64,000 nt of DNA from Linanthus parryae (taxonomy: Eukaryota > Streptophyta > Magnoliopsida > Ericales > Polemoniaceae). Where the stretch lies: positions 111,705,057-111,769,056 of the forward strand of contig JALGPY010000001.1 in the NCBI GenBank assembly GCA_023055425.1, in the 5' to 3' direction. The position numbers were made by a program, and so were the translations under genes. Below, one piece after another: positions 46,757 through 58,295 of the stretch (positions are counted from its first letter, which is position 1; each line of letters begins with the position of its first letter). The notes beneath the pieces were generated by a model that saw nothing but the letters and a program-made list of their open reading frames with translations, had not been told where the DNA came from and made no database searches.

Positions 46757-49621
46757 TGCAACAACCCCCTTATCCGGCTCGGGACAAGACCGGGAGGGCG
46801 ATGCTTAATAGAAGTGGCGGAGATCAAAAGCAATATATATTCCACAACAAGAACTTATATTATTAAACATTAAACAGGAGTCTTATACAAAAGGTGCTTA
46901 TTATCACAAAACAACTTAACAAAACTAGAAACTAATTATGACATTATCAGTCTAGGTGAGTCTCGCGCCCCTTCTATTCCTTAAGTTCCAGCTCCTAGAC
47001 CTGCGGTGGGAAGAAAATAACAGGAACCGCAGTTTCAAAGTCAGCAATAAATATTGAGTGAGCTACACCTTAGCATGTAAAACAGGAAAGATAATATAAA
47101 CTGCTGAACACAAGTTAAATAAAATGAAAGTGACAGAGTATGAATGAAAACAGTTTCAGAGTTCGCAACGGTATAAACAGAAGTGTAAATCAATAATCCA
47201 AGTGTTAACCGAATATAATAATGCCGACAAAAGGCCCTCACAATAAAGTCAACAAGGCAGTCGAATCATCACTTGTTCATTTCACAGTACTCGGGTAGAC
47301 CAGTGACCACAACACATACTAGACCTTAAGTGTTGCAACACCCTCCTAAGAGCGTCAATCAAAGGAGTGTTATCTAGATGCTGGAACCTAGCCAACAAGA
47401 CATAGAAACGGGGCACGCGAAGTCCCGCATTTTAGGGATGAAACCCAAGGGATCGAAACCTTAGGGGCACACGGAGTCCCGCATTTTAGGGATGAAAACC
47501 CAAGGGATCGAAACCTTAGGGGCACACGGAGTCCCGCATTTTAGGGATGAAAACCCAAGGGATCGAAACCTGATATAAGTAACAGAACTGGTTCCGGTAC
47601 ATGCGAATCTTTCCACTTTATATTAATTAACCGATTATTAATTATCGCGTGAGAGTTATCAAGAACAGTAGCCAACATTTCAAATATTCGGCAAGTATAA
47701 ACATACAACAACCATTATAATTTGACACAGGGAATAGAAATCACAGTCTGACACGAAAAGAGCTAGGCACACTAGGCTAAGCATGTAAACTCACCTTACT
47801 CAACAACAATTGCCACATACAACACATACGGTTGATCGGAGTCCTTGTATGTGAACTTGTTGCCTACAATTATCAATTCTATAGTCACAACAACAGTACT
47901 TCTAAATAAAAGAATGCTCATCTGGTCGGATACTAAGTTTAGCTTTAATTATCCCCACTAAAACCCGTTTTTATGTCATATACTCATAAATAATAAAATA
48001 ATTATTTTCAAAATTAATTTGATATTAAATAACTAAAGCAATATTTACTTAAAGTAAACAAGTAACGTTATAATTTCTAGTAAGAAAAAGTGTTTTTCGT
48101 ATTCACAAAGAGTTAATTTGGCTAGAAAAAGAATAATATTTAGTTTAAACAAATATTTGTGTTGGTAAAAAGCTAAATTACTATTTATTTACATAAACTC
48201 ATGCGACATTTAGTGTTAAAATAACATTTAAATAATCACAAATCCCTTCAATTACTTTAATAAAATTATTTATTATATCCATTTACTAAAATACATATTT
48301 GTATTTATAAAGTGCTTATTTAAAATACAACTTATTAACATTTTTATTTGAAGCACAATTTTATTAAATATTTGTAATAGTTTTAAAACAATTCAAATAT
48401 GATAAGTATAAGTTGTGTAAACTACAAAAAGTACCCACAACCATGTTATTATAAAAGACAGCCCCTTCCCCAAGGTTTCTGAAAATGCAAGAACTGCCCT
48501 CCCACTTAAAAACTCTCGGCAACCACATAACCACTCGATTCAAATGCCAACTATAGCTAACAAGAATCTGTATTGACAGTAGATAATGAACAGGGAGGAG
48601 GTTTAGATCATACCCGAGTTAAGAAACGCGAGAAATAAGTGAGGAATGCGACGGGTCGAGTCGCCGAAGTTGCCGCCGGTGGTGGAGCTCGTCACCGGCA
48701 TTAATGGCTTCTCCAGCTCCGTTTGGTGCTGCTAGGAGTCTAATCGAACATCCTACAGTCTACAGGGACAGAGAGGAAGGCCTGGGTGGCCTTGGTTTGG
48801 CCGGACGAAACTTCCCGCCGGAAGTTATGGAGGAACGGCGGCGAGACTTGGTTCGCCGGAGCTGCTGTTGTTGTTGTGCCTTCTATTTCTTCTGCTCCGG
48901 CTGCTAATGGGTTCAGAAAAGACAGGGGGGTCGAGAGAAGACAGCGGTGTATAAGAATGAAGAGAAAATGAGGTGACGGGTGGTGGTTCTCTGGCAGTGG
49001 CAGCGGCGGTGGTGGTGGCAACGCTGTCACTGCTAGCTGCTGCTGCTGCTTGCTGCTCTGTTCTGTGGCAGAGGCAAAACAGAGAGATGAAAGGGGAGAA
49101 GAAAGAAGAGATGAAGGTGGTGCGGGTGGTTGTGGTGGTGGTCGTTCGCCGGAGAAGACAAGGAGGAGAGAGAGAGTGGTGGGTGGTGGTTGTGTGGAGG
49201 GAGAAGGCAGAGTGTGAGGCTTTAATAGAGATGAGTTGGGGCGGTGAAGAGTTGGGGCGGCGAACTTGGTTGAGGGCGGTGATGTTGGTGCCGTGGCCGT
49301 GAAGCACAAGGAAGAAGAACAAGATGAAACAAAAAGTGGGTTTTTCTCATTTAAATACAGGAAGTGAAATAATGATTGGGTGTGGCACGGGTATAGGCTA
49401 TCGCGGTGGTCGCTATCGCGTAAAAGTCTAGAAAAATAAAAAGAATTGCGCAAAAATTAAAATTCTCACCCTATTTTCTCGTCTACTAAAATTAGCGAAA
49501 AATACCCGAATCACCACTCCAACCCAAAATTTAATTACCACGTCACAAATTACCAAATTGCCCCTAAATAAAATACGGGGTATTACCCAAATTACCCCTA
49601 TTTAAAGTACGGGGTATTACA
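46757..49621 (-). repeat. Solo LTR G (2865 bp), family related to element D
   Basis: Begins TGCAACAACCCCCTTATC and ends GGGGTATTACA, exactly like the LTRs of element D, and shares further blocks (GACCGGGAGGGCGATGCT, CCTGCGGTGGGAAG). It is flanked by a perfect 5-bp duplication CCTAC (46752-46756 and 49622-49626), with no interior and no second LTR. This is the product of unequal recombination between two LTRs. Middle parts are too different from D for the same subfamily. The last 33 bp are nearly a tandem copy of the preceding 35 bp (49554-49621). Confidence 0.92.
47410..47570. repeat. Three tandem 54-bp units inside solo LTR G
   Basis: Units start with GGGGCAC at 47410, 47464 and 47519, each containing AGTCCCGCATTTTAGGGATG and AAGGGATCGAAACC. 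They are adjacent with no spacers. Confidence 0.9.
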
Positions 49622-49625
49622 CCTA

Positions 49626-50393
49626 CTACCTAGAAATCAGTTTTTCTCGCCATTTTGTCTTCTTCCACCATCTCTTCTCTTTCAATCTCCTCTCAATTGA
49701 GCACAAATAAACACTCACAAGGATCGCATATCTCAACGACGATGAACACGTGTTGCCAAAGTGAAAGTTCGCCAGAAATTTTTTCTTCTTCTTCCAGTTC
49801 ATGATAATCGACATCATAATGATTTCATAAATAATCTCAAATCTCCTATGTCGTGAGAAGAGATTGATGTCCTGCTTGATCGTCGTTTCAATACGCAGTA
49901 CTTTTATTGAAAATTCAAATGGCAAGCCATAAAATACAGAAGTTTGAATACCTTCATCTCCTTTATATGAAGCACCCGAATCATGAACTTCAATTTCGAC
50001 GTCTTTCTCATCTTCATCAAGCTGACACATGAGATGGTCCATCAAATTCGCAACCGGAGATTCAAGCTCATCAATAGTGATCCCATGGAGAATACTTTCA
50101 ATCTCATTAAAAATTGCATCATGCTTCTCCCTCATACTTGATTCAAGCCACAAATCGATGTTTGGACATGTTGAGATACACAACGGCTCATCATCCCCTT
50201 CTTTGAGCTTCGGGAATGCTGGAGCATCTTCTACTTTAGAATGGAGATTGACAATCGTATAAAATTCTTCAAGTCTTGCTTTAAATTCTGTCCCGTCCAA
50301 CCTCGTTCTTATTGCACTCTGGTTCAATTCTTCGATTCCCTTATGCAATGCTCCAAAAAATTTCTGAAGTAAATGTTGGCGGCTATACATCAT
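49626..50393 (-). CDS. Unrecognised ORF of element F (255 aa from first ATG)
   Basis: An open frame on the minus strand runs from about 50534 to the TAG at 49626-49628. The upstream end starts at TTG, so the first ATG is 50393 (MMYSRQHLLQKFFGALH). A splice-acceptor-like TTTGGTGTGCAG sits at about 50520, so the real product could include an upstream exon. Visible: an acidic middle (residues with DEDEKDVEIEVHD), a hydrophobic patch and a Lys/Arg-rich C-terminus (WKKKKKF; KEKRWWKKTKW). No zinc knuckle and no gag, protease or pol motif I know. It lies where gag should be, 245 bp after the PBS, so a diverged gag or leader protein is possible. The stop is right at the solo LTR's duplicated target. 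Confidence 0.5.
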   Translation of the reverse strand: MMYSRQHLLQKFFGALHKGIEELNQSAIRTRLDGTEFKARLEEFYTIVNLHSKVEDAPAFPKLKEGDDEPLCISTCPNIDLWLESSMREKHDAIFNEIESILHGITIDELESPVANLMDHLMCQLDEDEKDVEIEVHDSGASYKGDEGIQTSVFYGLPFEFSIKVLRIETTIKQDINLFSRHRRFEIIYEIIMMSIIMNWKKKKKFLANFHFGNTCSSSLRYAILVSVYLCSIERRLKEKRWWKKTKWREKLISR

Positions 50394-50637
50394 GCTTTTG
50401 TGGGCATAATATTCCGCAATATCTCCTTCAGGGTAGAATCCATCCTCGCGATCAATCAGTTCCGCTAAACAAACAAAACGTCCTTCTTTATTATCCCCAT
50501 GCTTAGCAAAATACCTGCACACCAAAGATCTCAAAAAATAATGTGAGGTGATAAGAATAGATGGTAAAAGTATATAAAAAATAATAATAAATAAAAATAC
50601 TCCTTAAACAAATTTCCAACTAAAAAATAAACCGCTG

Positions 50638-50655
50638 TCCCCGGCAACGGCGCCA
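50638..50655 (-). promoter_or_regulatory. Primer-binding site (tRNA-Asp) of element F
   Basis: The minus strand reads TGGCGCCGTTGCCGGGGA, an 18-base complement to the plant Asp tRNA 3' end, six bases inside the 5' LTR at 50662. Confidence 0.93.
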
Positions 50656-50661
50656 AAAACT

Positions 50662-52306
50662 TGATACGATTTCTTACGTGTATACGCAAGTGCACGGTCA
50701 AGTAACATAGGGGTCGTATTTCAACCACGAGTGATCGATCCCACGAGGACAGATAGTAGGTTTATTGTTAACTAGAGATTAAATCTAAAGAGTGTAATTG
50801 AAATAACAGTAAGAAAGTTGTTGATTTGAGAAGTTTTCACCCCCAATAAAGCGATTGTATTAAACTAACTAAAAAACAATATTTTGGATTTTTGTAATTA
50901 AACAAGGATTGATTAAATAAGGAGAAGGACTAGGCGATCTATGGATTACCTAGGGCAGTAGACAATTCCGGATATTGCTTTGAAAAATGTAATATTGAAT
51001 ATGCTCTTGATCACGTCTAACTACTTACAATCTTCCATCGATCTCATGTAAGTATGTGCTAAGTCCAATAGTCGTCATCTATCGATCCATAAACTATATC
51101 ACCTAACAAGCATTAAGAATAATCATACGTTTTGATCCAAACCCTAACATTTTGCCTTCCGGTCCATCATGATACGGGATTGCTAGTAATCCTATATTCA
51201 CAAGCTAATTAATCTTCACTTGTCAGTCCATCGATCTTTCACCAAGTAGTTACCCTAGTTCATGACGCTAAGGTAGCATAAAATTAAGAACAAGATTACT
51301 AGAAGAAGCAAATTCACTATTACTTTAAGCTAAGAATGATTGAGTTATTATCATCATCATCTAAAATGGTCATTCCTATCATCCCTAAGCGTGTCATTAG
51401 CTTTAGATCAATGATACACAATATAAGAAGAAAGATAATCAACACTAACCAATCCAAATGCATGAATCAATAGGCAACAAACCGGAAAAGTTGTCTAACA
51501 AAACCCTAGGCTCTCCATAGATCCTATAAAAGTAAACTAATCATATATACTGAAAATAAAAGCTAACGAGTTCATGGTATTGAGAAAATATAGAAGAGAT
51601 AGGAGGGATAGTCAAACTCGTGACGAAATTCGGGTTCCGGCAACTCCGGCGTTGTTCTCCATGACCCTCGTCTCTCTAGCCTTCCTCCCTCGTTCCCCAG
51701 CAGCTTCTTCTCGTGTTTTAGGTTTGAGAATACGTCTCCCAAGGCCTGGGCACGTTTTTAAATGAACTTTGGCCGAAATCGCACTTCAGCCCATTCAATT
51801 TGTAATTCTCGGACATAATTGTAAGCTGATCTTGCGCGGGCCATTACTCTCTCATCCGCACTCTTATTTGGGCCTACCATATATCGTTGGAAAGCTATGG
51901 ATGTCTAATTTAAAATGGCACAGTCCTTGCTCCCAAATTATGTACACATTTTCTTGAGCATCGAAAATAGTACAGGCTGGTCAGGAGTGACTTTTTCAAC
52001 TTTTCTTCGTCTTTGCGTCTTCTTTTCTCCTCTTCATCTAGCTCCAAACCAAGCATATACAACCCTCTCATAAGCTCCATTTCACCTATTTCACCTGAGT
52101 TACACAAAACTAAACAACCCGTGCAATTATCATATCAAATATGAGAGAAAACATGCGCAAATAAGCTAGAAACACAACTTTTCACTCTTAGGCTTATAAA
52201 TCGTCAAATTCACATATTTGTGCAAATATAACATATAAGTCATGTGAAATAAGCCTAATACACGTAATATGGAAGTATAATAATAACTCCTAAAAGAGAG
52301 TTATTA
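50662..52306 (-). repeat. 5' LTR of element F (1645 bp)
   Basis: TGATACGATTTC to AGAGTTATTA; matches 42280-43924 with no net length change. Followed by GATAC (52307-52311). Confidence 0.92.
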
Positions 52307-52311
52307 GATAC

Positions 52312-55300
52312 AATCCAAATTTTCCAAGAAACAACAATACCAGATTTGTGAAAGATGGAAGCAAAACTTCTCCTAAGTGTTATTTTTGCAAAAAGATTGG
52401 TCATATGAAGATGATTTTTCCTTTCAGAAGAAGAGACCCTCATATAATGAGGAACACATTTCCATTTCAACTTAAAGGACAAGTCAGACAGATTTGGGTT
52501 CCTAGAGGGGCCAGACCACCTAACATGGTTGATCCTGAGTATGAGTCAAATTCAGCACTTGGTCTAACAGCTGGGTAAGGCAGTGATTGGTATTTTCAGG
52601 TTGTCACCAACATCAAAGAACATAAGTGGTTTATGGACAGTGGTTGCTCAAGACACATGAGTGGAAATAGATCTCTATTCTCAGAATCGAAAGAGCAATC
52701 TGAAAGGTTCAATTACCCTTGGTGACAAAGGAAAATGCAACACTCTTGGTATTGGTAAAGTTGGTACAGATTTCGAAAATTCTATTTCTGATGTATATCT
52801 AGTTGACGGTTTGAAATTTAACTTGCTTAGTGCATCACAGCTTTGTGATAATGGCAACAAGGTTATCTTTTATAAAGGAAAGTGTGTGGTGAAAAATGAG
52901 AAATCAGGAAATTGTATTCTCACAGCATCTAGATCAAACAATGTTTATACTTTTCAGACTAACAAAGTTGCAGGTAAAAGCTTAAAGTGTCTCAAGTCCT
53001 TGAAAGATGATTCAAGGGTTTGGCACAGAAATCTTGGTCACATTAGCTTGCATACCTTGAACAAATTGATCTGCAATAATCTGGTAAGAGGATTACCATC
53101 TATCAAGTTCAAAGAAGATGATGTATGCAAATCTTTTGCCCAGGGTAAGCAGACTAGAATCTCATTCAAAGCAAATAATTTTGTAAGTACCTCTAGACCT
53201 ATTGAACTACTTCACATGGATTTGTGTGGTCCTATGAGAACACCAAATCCAAAAGGTAAGAGGTATATGCTAGTCATTTTAGATGATTATTCTAGATATA
53301 CTTGGGTTATGTTTATGAAAGAAAAATATGAAGCCCTCTCTAAATTTTCAAAGCTTTGCAGAGAAATTTAAAACTTGAAAAACCTACCCATTGCTTCAAT
53401 AAGAAGTGATCATGGTAGAGAATTTGATCAATTAGAATTTGATTTGTTATGTGCTAAACATGGTATCTCTCACAATTTCTATTCTTCTAGAACTCCTCAA
53501 CAGAATGGAGTTGTTGAAAGAAAGAACAGGACTCTTGAAGACATGTCAAGGACAATGCTTCTAGAAAATAAGTTGCCAAAACATTATTGGTTAGAAGCTG
53601 TGAATACAGCAAATTATATTCTGAATAGGTGCTTGATCAGACGTATCATGAAGAAGACCCCCTATGAACTCTTCAAAGGGAGAAAGCCAAATATTTCATA
53701 CTTCAGACCCTTTGATTGCACATGCTATGTCCACAACAATGGTAAGGACAACTTGGGTAAGTTTGATGAAAGAAGTGATGAATATTTCTTGGTTACTCTC
53801 TTACTAGCAAAGCTTATAGAGTTTAAAATAAAAGAACCAAGCTAGTTGAAGAAATTATTCATGTTATTTTTGATGAAAGCTATGATAGTTCTTTGAGTGA
53901 AAGTTTTGCAGACCTGAATCTGAACAAGCATGAATCAGAAGAAGAAGCTGAGAACTCTCTTGGGTTCAAGAAAGGTTCATAAGGAAACAAAATTCATTTT
54001 CAAGACCTTAAAAATAGGTCTCAAGGCCTTGAAAATAAAGATCAAAGTCTTGACAAAGATGATCAGAAAGAGATGAATGATCAGTTCACTACTTCAAGAC
54101 CAGAAAAGATCTATGGAGAACTGAACCATGATCTCCAAGAAATAAATTCAAATATCTCTCATCACATCCAGTTGACAATATTATCTCTGACCCAACCACT
54201 GGTACACAAACAAGGTCACAATTGAAGAATCTTTGTGCTTTCAATGCTTTCATCTCTCTTGTAGAACCCAAAAATGTGAAGGAAGCTTTACAAGAAGCAT
54301 ACTGAATTATAGAAATGCAAAGTGAACTCAATGAATTTGAAAGAAACAAGGTATGGAACCTAGTTCCTCCACCTATAAATCAGTCTGTCATTGGTACCAT
54401 ATGGGTGTTCAGAAACAAATAGGATGAGAATGGCAAGGTGATCAGAAACAAAGCAAGGCCAGTTGCTCAAGGTTAAAATCAAGAAGAAGGTATTAATTAT
54501 GAGGAAATTTTTCTCCAGTTTCCAGGTTAGAAGCAATTAGAATTCTGCTTGCATTTGCATCTTTCAAAAAACATGAAACTATTTCAAATGGATGTGAAAT
54601 GTGCATCTCTGAATGAATACTTGCAAGAAGGAGTTTATGTTGCACAACCTCCTGGTTTTGAAAGTGATAAGTTTCCAGATCATATTTATAAACCTGAAAA
54701 AGCTCTTTATGGAATGAAACAAGCTTCAAGGGCTTGGTATGAAAGATTTTTAAAGTTTTTGCTTGAAAATGATTTCAAAAGAGGATTGGTAGACAATACC
54801 CTTTTCATAAAAACTCATGAGAAATATTTACTTGTAGTTCAAATTTATGTTTATGATATTCTTAATAGAGCTACTAATGATCTTCTACGCAAGGAATCTC
54901 AAGTCTTATGAGCGGGGAATTTGAAATGAGCATGATGGGAGATTTGAACTTCTTCCTTGGATTTCAAATACATCAATTGAAGAAGTGCATCTTTCTGCAT
55001 CAAAGCAAGTATACTAAGGACTTTTTGAACAAGTACGAAATGTCTCAATCCAAAGATATCAAGACTCCAATGAGTTCTACACTGTCTCTAGATAAAGATG
55101 AATCTGGTAAGAGTGTCAATGTGAAAAAGTATAGAGGTATGATTGGATCATTACTATACCTTACTGCTAGTAGACCAGATATCATGTTCAAAGTATGTAT
55201 GTGTGCAAGATTTCAAGTTGATCCAAAAGAATCACACTTAACTCCTGTGAAGAGAATCTTCAGATATCTCAATGGTACCAAAGACTTAGGGCTTTGGTAT

Positions 55301-55798
55301 CCAAGACATTCTAACTTCTCTTTGCATGGATTTTCAGATGCTGATTTTGCAGGTTACAAAGTTGATAGAAAAAGCACTTCTGGAACTTGTCAATTTATTG
55401 GATCATCTCTGATCAGTTGGTACTCCAAGAAACAAAACTCAGTTGCTCTATCAATAGCTGAAGCTGAATGTATATATGCTAGAGCATGTTGTTCACAAGT
55501 GTTGTGGATTGCTCAATAGTTGAGGGATCTTGGATTTGATTTCAGAAGTATTCCCATCAAATGTGACAACACTAGTGCAATATCTATCGCAAAGAATCCT
55601 ATACAACATTCAAGTACCAAGCATATTGATGTTAGACATCATTTCATCCGAGATCATGCTGAGAAAGGTGATATTGTTCTTGAAATTGTTTCTACAAACA
55701 TGTAACTTGCAGATATCTTTACTAAACCATTGCCAGATGAAAGATTCTCAGCTCTAAGACTGGAATTAGGCATGCTAAATAAGGATGCATTGGTTTAG
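52312..55798 (+). pseudogene. gag 3' end and pol of element E
   Basis: Resumes after element F with a second degenerate knuckle (CYFCKKIGHMKM), protease motif WFMDSGCSRHMSG (about 52630), pre-integrase (VWHRNLGHISL), and integrase with LLHMDLCGPM, IRSDHGREF and VVERKNR. RT follows: WNLVPPPINQSVIG.., FQMDVKCASLNEYL.., active site reading IYVYDI where the second Asp-box residue is Tyr, codon 54852-54854. RNase H is next (SDADFAGYKVDRKSTSG; AEAECIYA) ending ..LADIFTKPLP.. and TAG near 55798. Stops or shifts at about 52577, 52670, 53370, 53845, 54300-54545, 54910, 55519 and 55703. Confidence 0.9.
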
Positions 55799-55807
55799 GG
55801 GGAGCAT
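55797..55807 (+). promoter_or_regulatory. PPT-like tract after pol of element E
   Basis: AGGGGGAGCAT directly after the RNase H stop, where simpler copia elements have their PPT. Here the 3' LTR is 2.5 kb further on. Confidence 0.45.
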
Positions 55808-56254
55808 TAGATAAGAAAGGTAAGTTTTTATGTGCTTTAAAGGCTTGAACAGATTTTCAAAGCCTTGAAAATCTATTCAAAGCTTTGGTCTTATGTGCTT
55901 CATCTTAACAGCATTTCAAGAACTTGAAACCATTTTCAAAGCCTTGAAAATAAGTCTGATAACTGATTAGTGGATAAGTTTTGGATCTATCAGTATTGGG
56001 TGCTATCTCTGTAGATATTTGCTCAATATTGCCCCTACCTTTTTCAAAATTGATTTTCAGCCAAATAGAGTATTAAATTATTTATTTCCAACGTCTTCAA
56101 AGATTTGAAACTTTGTTGATCATTACAGATCTTTTAAGATCAGAAAAATATTGCAGTTTTCTTTTCAAATATAAACTCTCTGAGTATTTATCTCCTTATC
56201 CTATCCTTCACTCTGTATCAAGTCCACCTCTCTCTATTCTTCTCCCAAACCCTA

Positions 56255-57773
56255 ATGAGCACTATAAGAGTCTCAGAAAAAATCAAGATGGTCGGAGGTT
56301 CAAAACAGAGTACAGAGAAGAAGAGAAAGGCAGCAGTGGATGAAGTTCAAGAGATTAGTGAAGACTCTAGCTCCATAACTCCTAGTGAAGAGGCAGTTGC
56401 AGATCTTCCTCCACCCAAAAATAAAGTCAAGAAGGTTGCAACTTCCTCCTCAGAAAAGAAGAAGAAGAAAGAGAAATTTGTTGCAGAGAAGCAACCTGAA
56501 ACAGAGATTTCTAGCCCCAAGAAGTTGAAGAAAAAGAAGAAGGCAACTCAAGCTGAAAAAGGGAATGGAAAGGTAACAGAGGAACAGCCAGAAGACAGTG
56601 TGGAGAAAGCCTTGCTGATCTACTCAAAGAATACTGCTCCTGATGAATCTTGGTTCATCTCAAATACTTCAAAAGGTCAGTGTTTAGATGGATTTGCTTC
56701 TAGGCCTATTGCTTTCTGTAGCCTGGTCAACATGCATGTGTTAACTGGAATGAATCTCAATTGCACTAACATGCTGAAGAAAAGTTCTTTGTGGTTCATG
56801 CTAAATCCTCCTGAACTAGAATATCCTAGGCTTACCAGACTGTTTTATCTGAACATGAAGCAACTTAAGAATTCCCCACATTTGGTAATCAAGACTGTAG
56901 TTGATGGAGTTACTATGGAGTTGGATCATTCTGAGTTCTCAACTGTTCTAGGGTGTCCCAAGACGTATGACATACATAATCATCCATCTAAGAATGAAGC
57001 CTTGAAGTTAGCCAGACAGGAATTCTTTCTACCAAATGTTCCTGCATCATCCAAACAATTAACACTCTATGTTAAATGTTGAAGCTAAAGTGTTATTCAC
57101 CATATTGATGAGATGCATCTTTCCAAGGGAACATTAAAAGGAGTTAATCACTGAGAGAATACTATATATTATGTACCTGCTTATGCATGGCTATGAGATT
57201 GATCTGCAGAAGAATGTAATGGAACATATGTTGTTCAGCCAAACAGATCAGAGAAATCATCATTTGCCTTATGCCAATCTGCTAACTCTGTTCTTTCAAC
57301 ACCTTGAAATTCCTACTGCTGGTGAGGAGTTTATCAATTCTGGAATTCGTGTGCTGAATGAAAAATCCTTTGACAAGATTGGAGTGGTTAAGACCAAAGA
57401 AAAGATTTGGAAGTTGAATTCCGATTTGACAGAAGAAGAGCTCAATGCAAAGAAGTTTGTCAAGCCCAAAACCTTGACCCCTACTTCAAGCCAGACCTCT
57501 CAACCTCCTGATTTGTCTTCCATCCTTCAGAGACTTGATGGTCTAGAGATGGATAACAGTGAGATCAAAGAGAATCAGAATGAGTTTGATACTGATCTCT
57601 CACAAGTCAAATATATGGTGGAAAACATCTTTAAAATTATGACTGTGTTTGATGTTCCTGAGGATGAAGAAGGTACAAATAAAGGTGGTTCTGACAAGAC
57701 TTTGGCAAGTGAACATTCCAACCAAGAAGAAGCTGCTCCAGTCAAAGATAAGGGAAAGCAAGTGGTAGAATAA
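56255..57773 (+). pseudogene. Extra 3' ORF of SIRE-like element E
   Basis: The first frame (ATG 56255 to 57082, 275 aa) has a Lys/Glu/Ser-rich N-terminus (residues 15-120, many KKKKK/KKKKE runs, nuclear-signal-like) then a folded-looking part (residues 125-270). After a frameshift at about 57080 the second frame (57171-57773) continues to a Gln/Glu-rich, coiled-coil-like tail (DLSSILQRLDGLEMDNSEIKE at residues about 114-134). A further Lys-rich piece lies beyond the TAA to about 57940. SIRE-lineage elements carry such an ORF between pol and LTR, sometimes called env-like. No signal peptide or membrane segment is seen, which argues against an envelope role. The LTRLFYLNMKQ..VDGVTMELDHSEF pattern recalls the plant transposon protein domain family; similarity is by eye. 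Confidence 0.7.
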
Positions 57774-57944
57774 GCTGCTCAGGAAGGAGATGAAGTAAAT
57801 AGTCCTGACTCAGATGATCTGCTGATTACTTTGAAGAAAAAGAAGAAATCTCCAAAGGCTGCTACCAAGGACAAGACTGGAGAAGAGACTGCTGCTGGTG
57901 AGAATTAAGAGGAACAAGAAGAACAGGATAAGACTAAGATGTAG

Positions 57945-58283
57945 ATGAAGACCCAACCCCTTAATCCTACCTACTCTTTCTTCCCCATTCTTTCTTTTAA
58001 GTCTTTAAGTTTATTTTCAAAAAAATTTCCAGACACTGATCCTACATGTTCTCATTCTTTTTGATGAAATTCAAAATGGGGGAGAAAAATCTAAGGTTGT
58101 TTTGTTTTGATTTTGTTTGCAGTTTAGATGACCTATCTTTTGGTCAACAGGATTTTCTGCTACTTGCAGTTTTTGTTAATAAGTTGGATCTTTTGGAATT
58201 ACTGTGTTATTATGTGAATTGTGTACTAATCAGTATTTTTTGCAGATACTTAGAATCAAAACAATTAAGGTTTTGTCTTTCAT
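57945..58283 (+). other. Non-coding stretch between extra ORF and PPT of element E
   Basis: T-rich; includes another purine tract (ATGGGGGAGAAAAA at about 58075). No gene seen. Confidence 0.5.
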
Positions 58284-58295
58284 CAAGGGGGAGAT
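58284..58295 (+). promoter_or_regulatory. Polypurine tract of element E
   Basis: AAGGGGGAGAT immediately before the LTR start TGTAAGG. Confidence 0.88.

Larger units (their letters stand above)
42280..52306 (-). mobile_element. Large pol-less LTR element F (LARD-like), tRNA-Asp PBS
   Basis: Two 1645-bp LTRs (42280-43924 and 50662-52306), TSD GATAC and a minus-strand PBS to tRNA-Asp (50638-50655). The interior has no protease, RT, integrase or RNase H on either strand. Removing the solo LTR G leaves about 3.9 kb of interior with one longer unrecognised ORF. By structure it is a LARD. An Asp primer is usual for Athila/Tat-type gypsy elements, so a gypsy parent is my inference. LTRs have equal length but are clearly diverged (about nine differences in the first 100 bases, fewer elsewhere). 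Confidence 0.9.

Noticed and set aside
47410..47570. Array of three repeats resembling a CRISPR
   Set aside because: Units are adjacent without unique spacers, inside a plant LTR.
48740..49453. 237-codon minus-strand frame, Pro/Ser/Thr-rich
   Set aside because: Lies inside solo LTR G, overlaps equally long frames in other phases, and follows simple repeats.
56255..57773. Envelope glycoprotein in element E
   Set aside because: The position fits the so-called env-like ORF of SIRE elements, but there is no signal peptide, membrane helix or Cys pattern.
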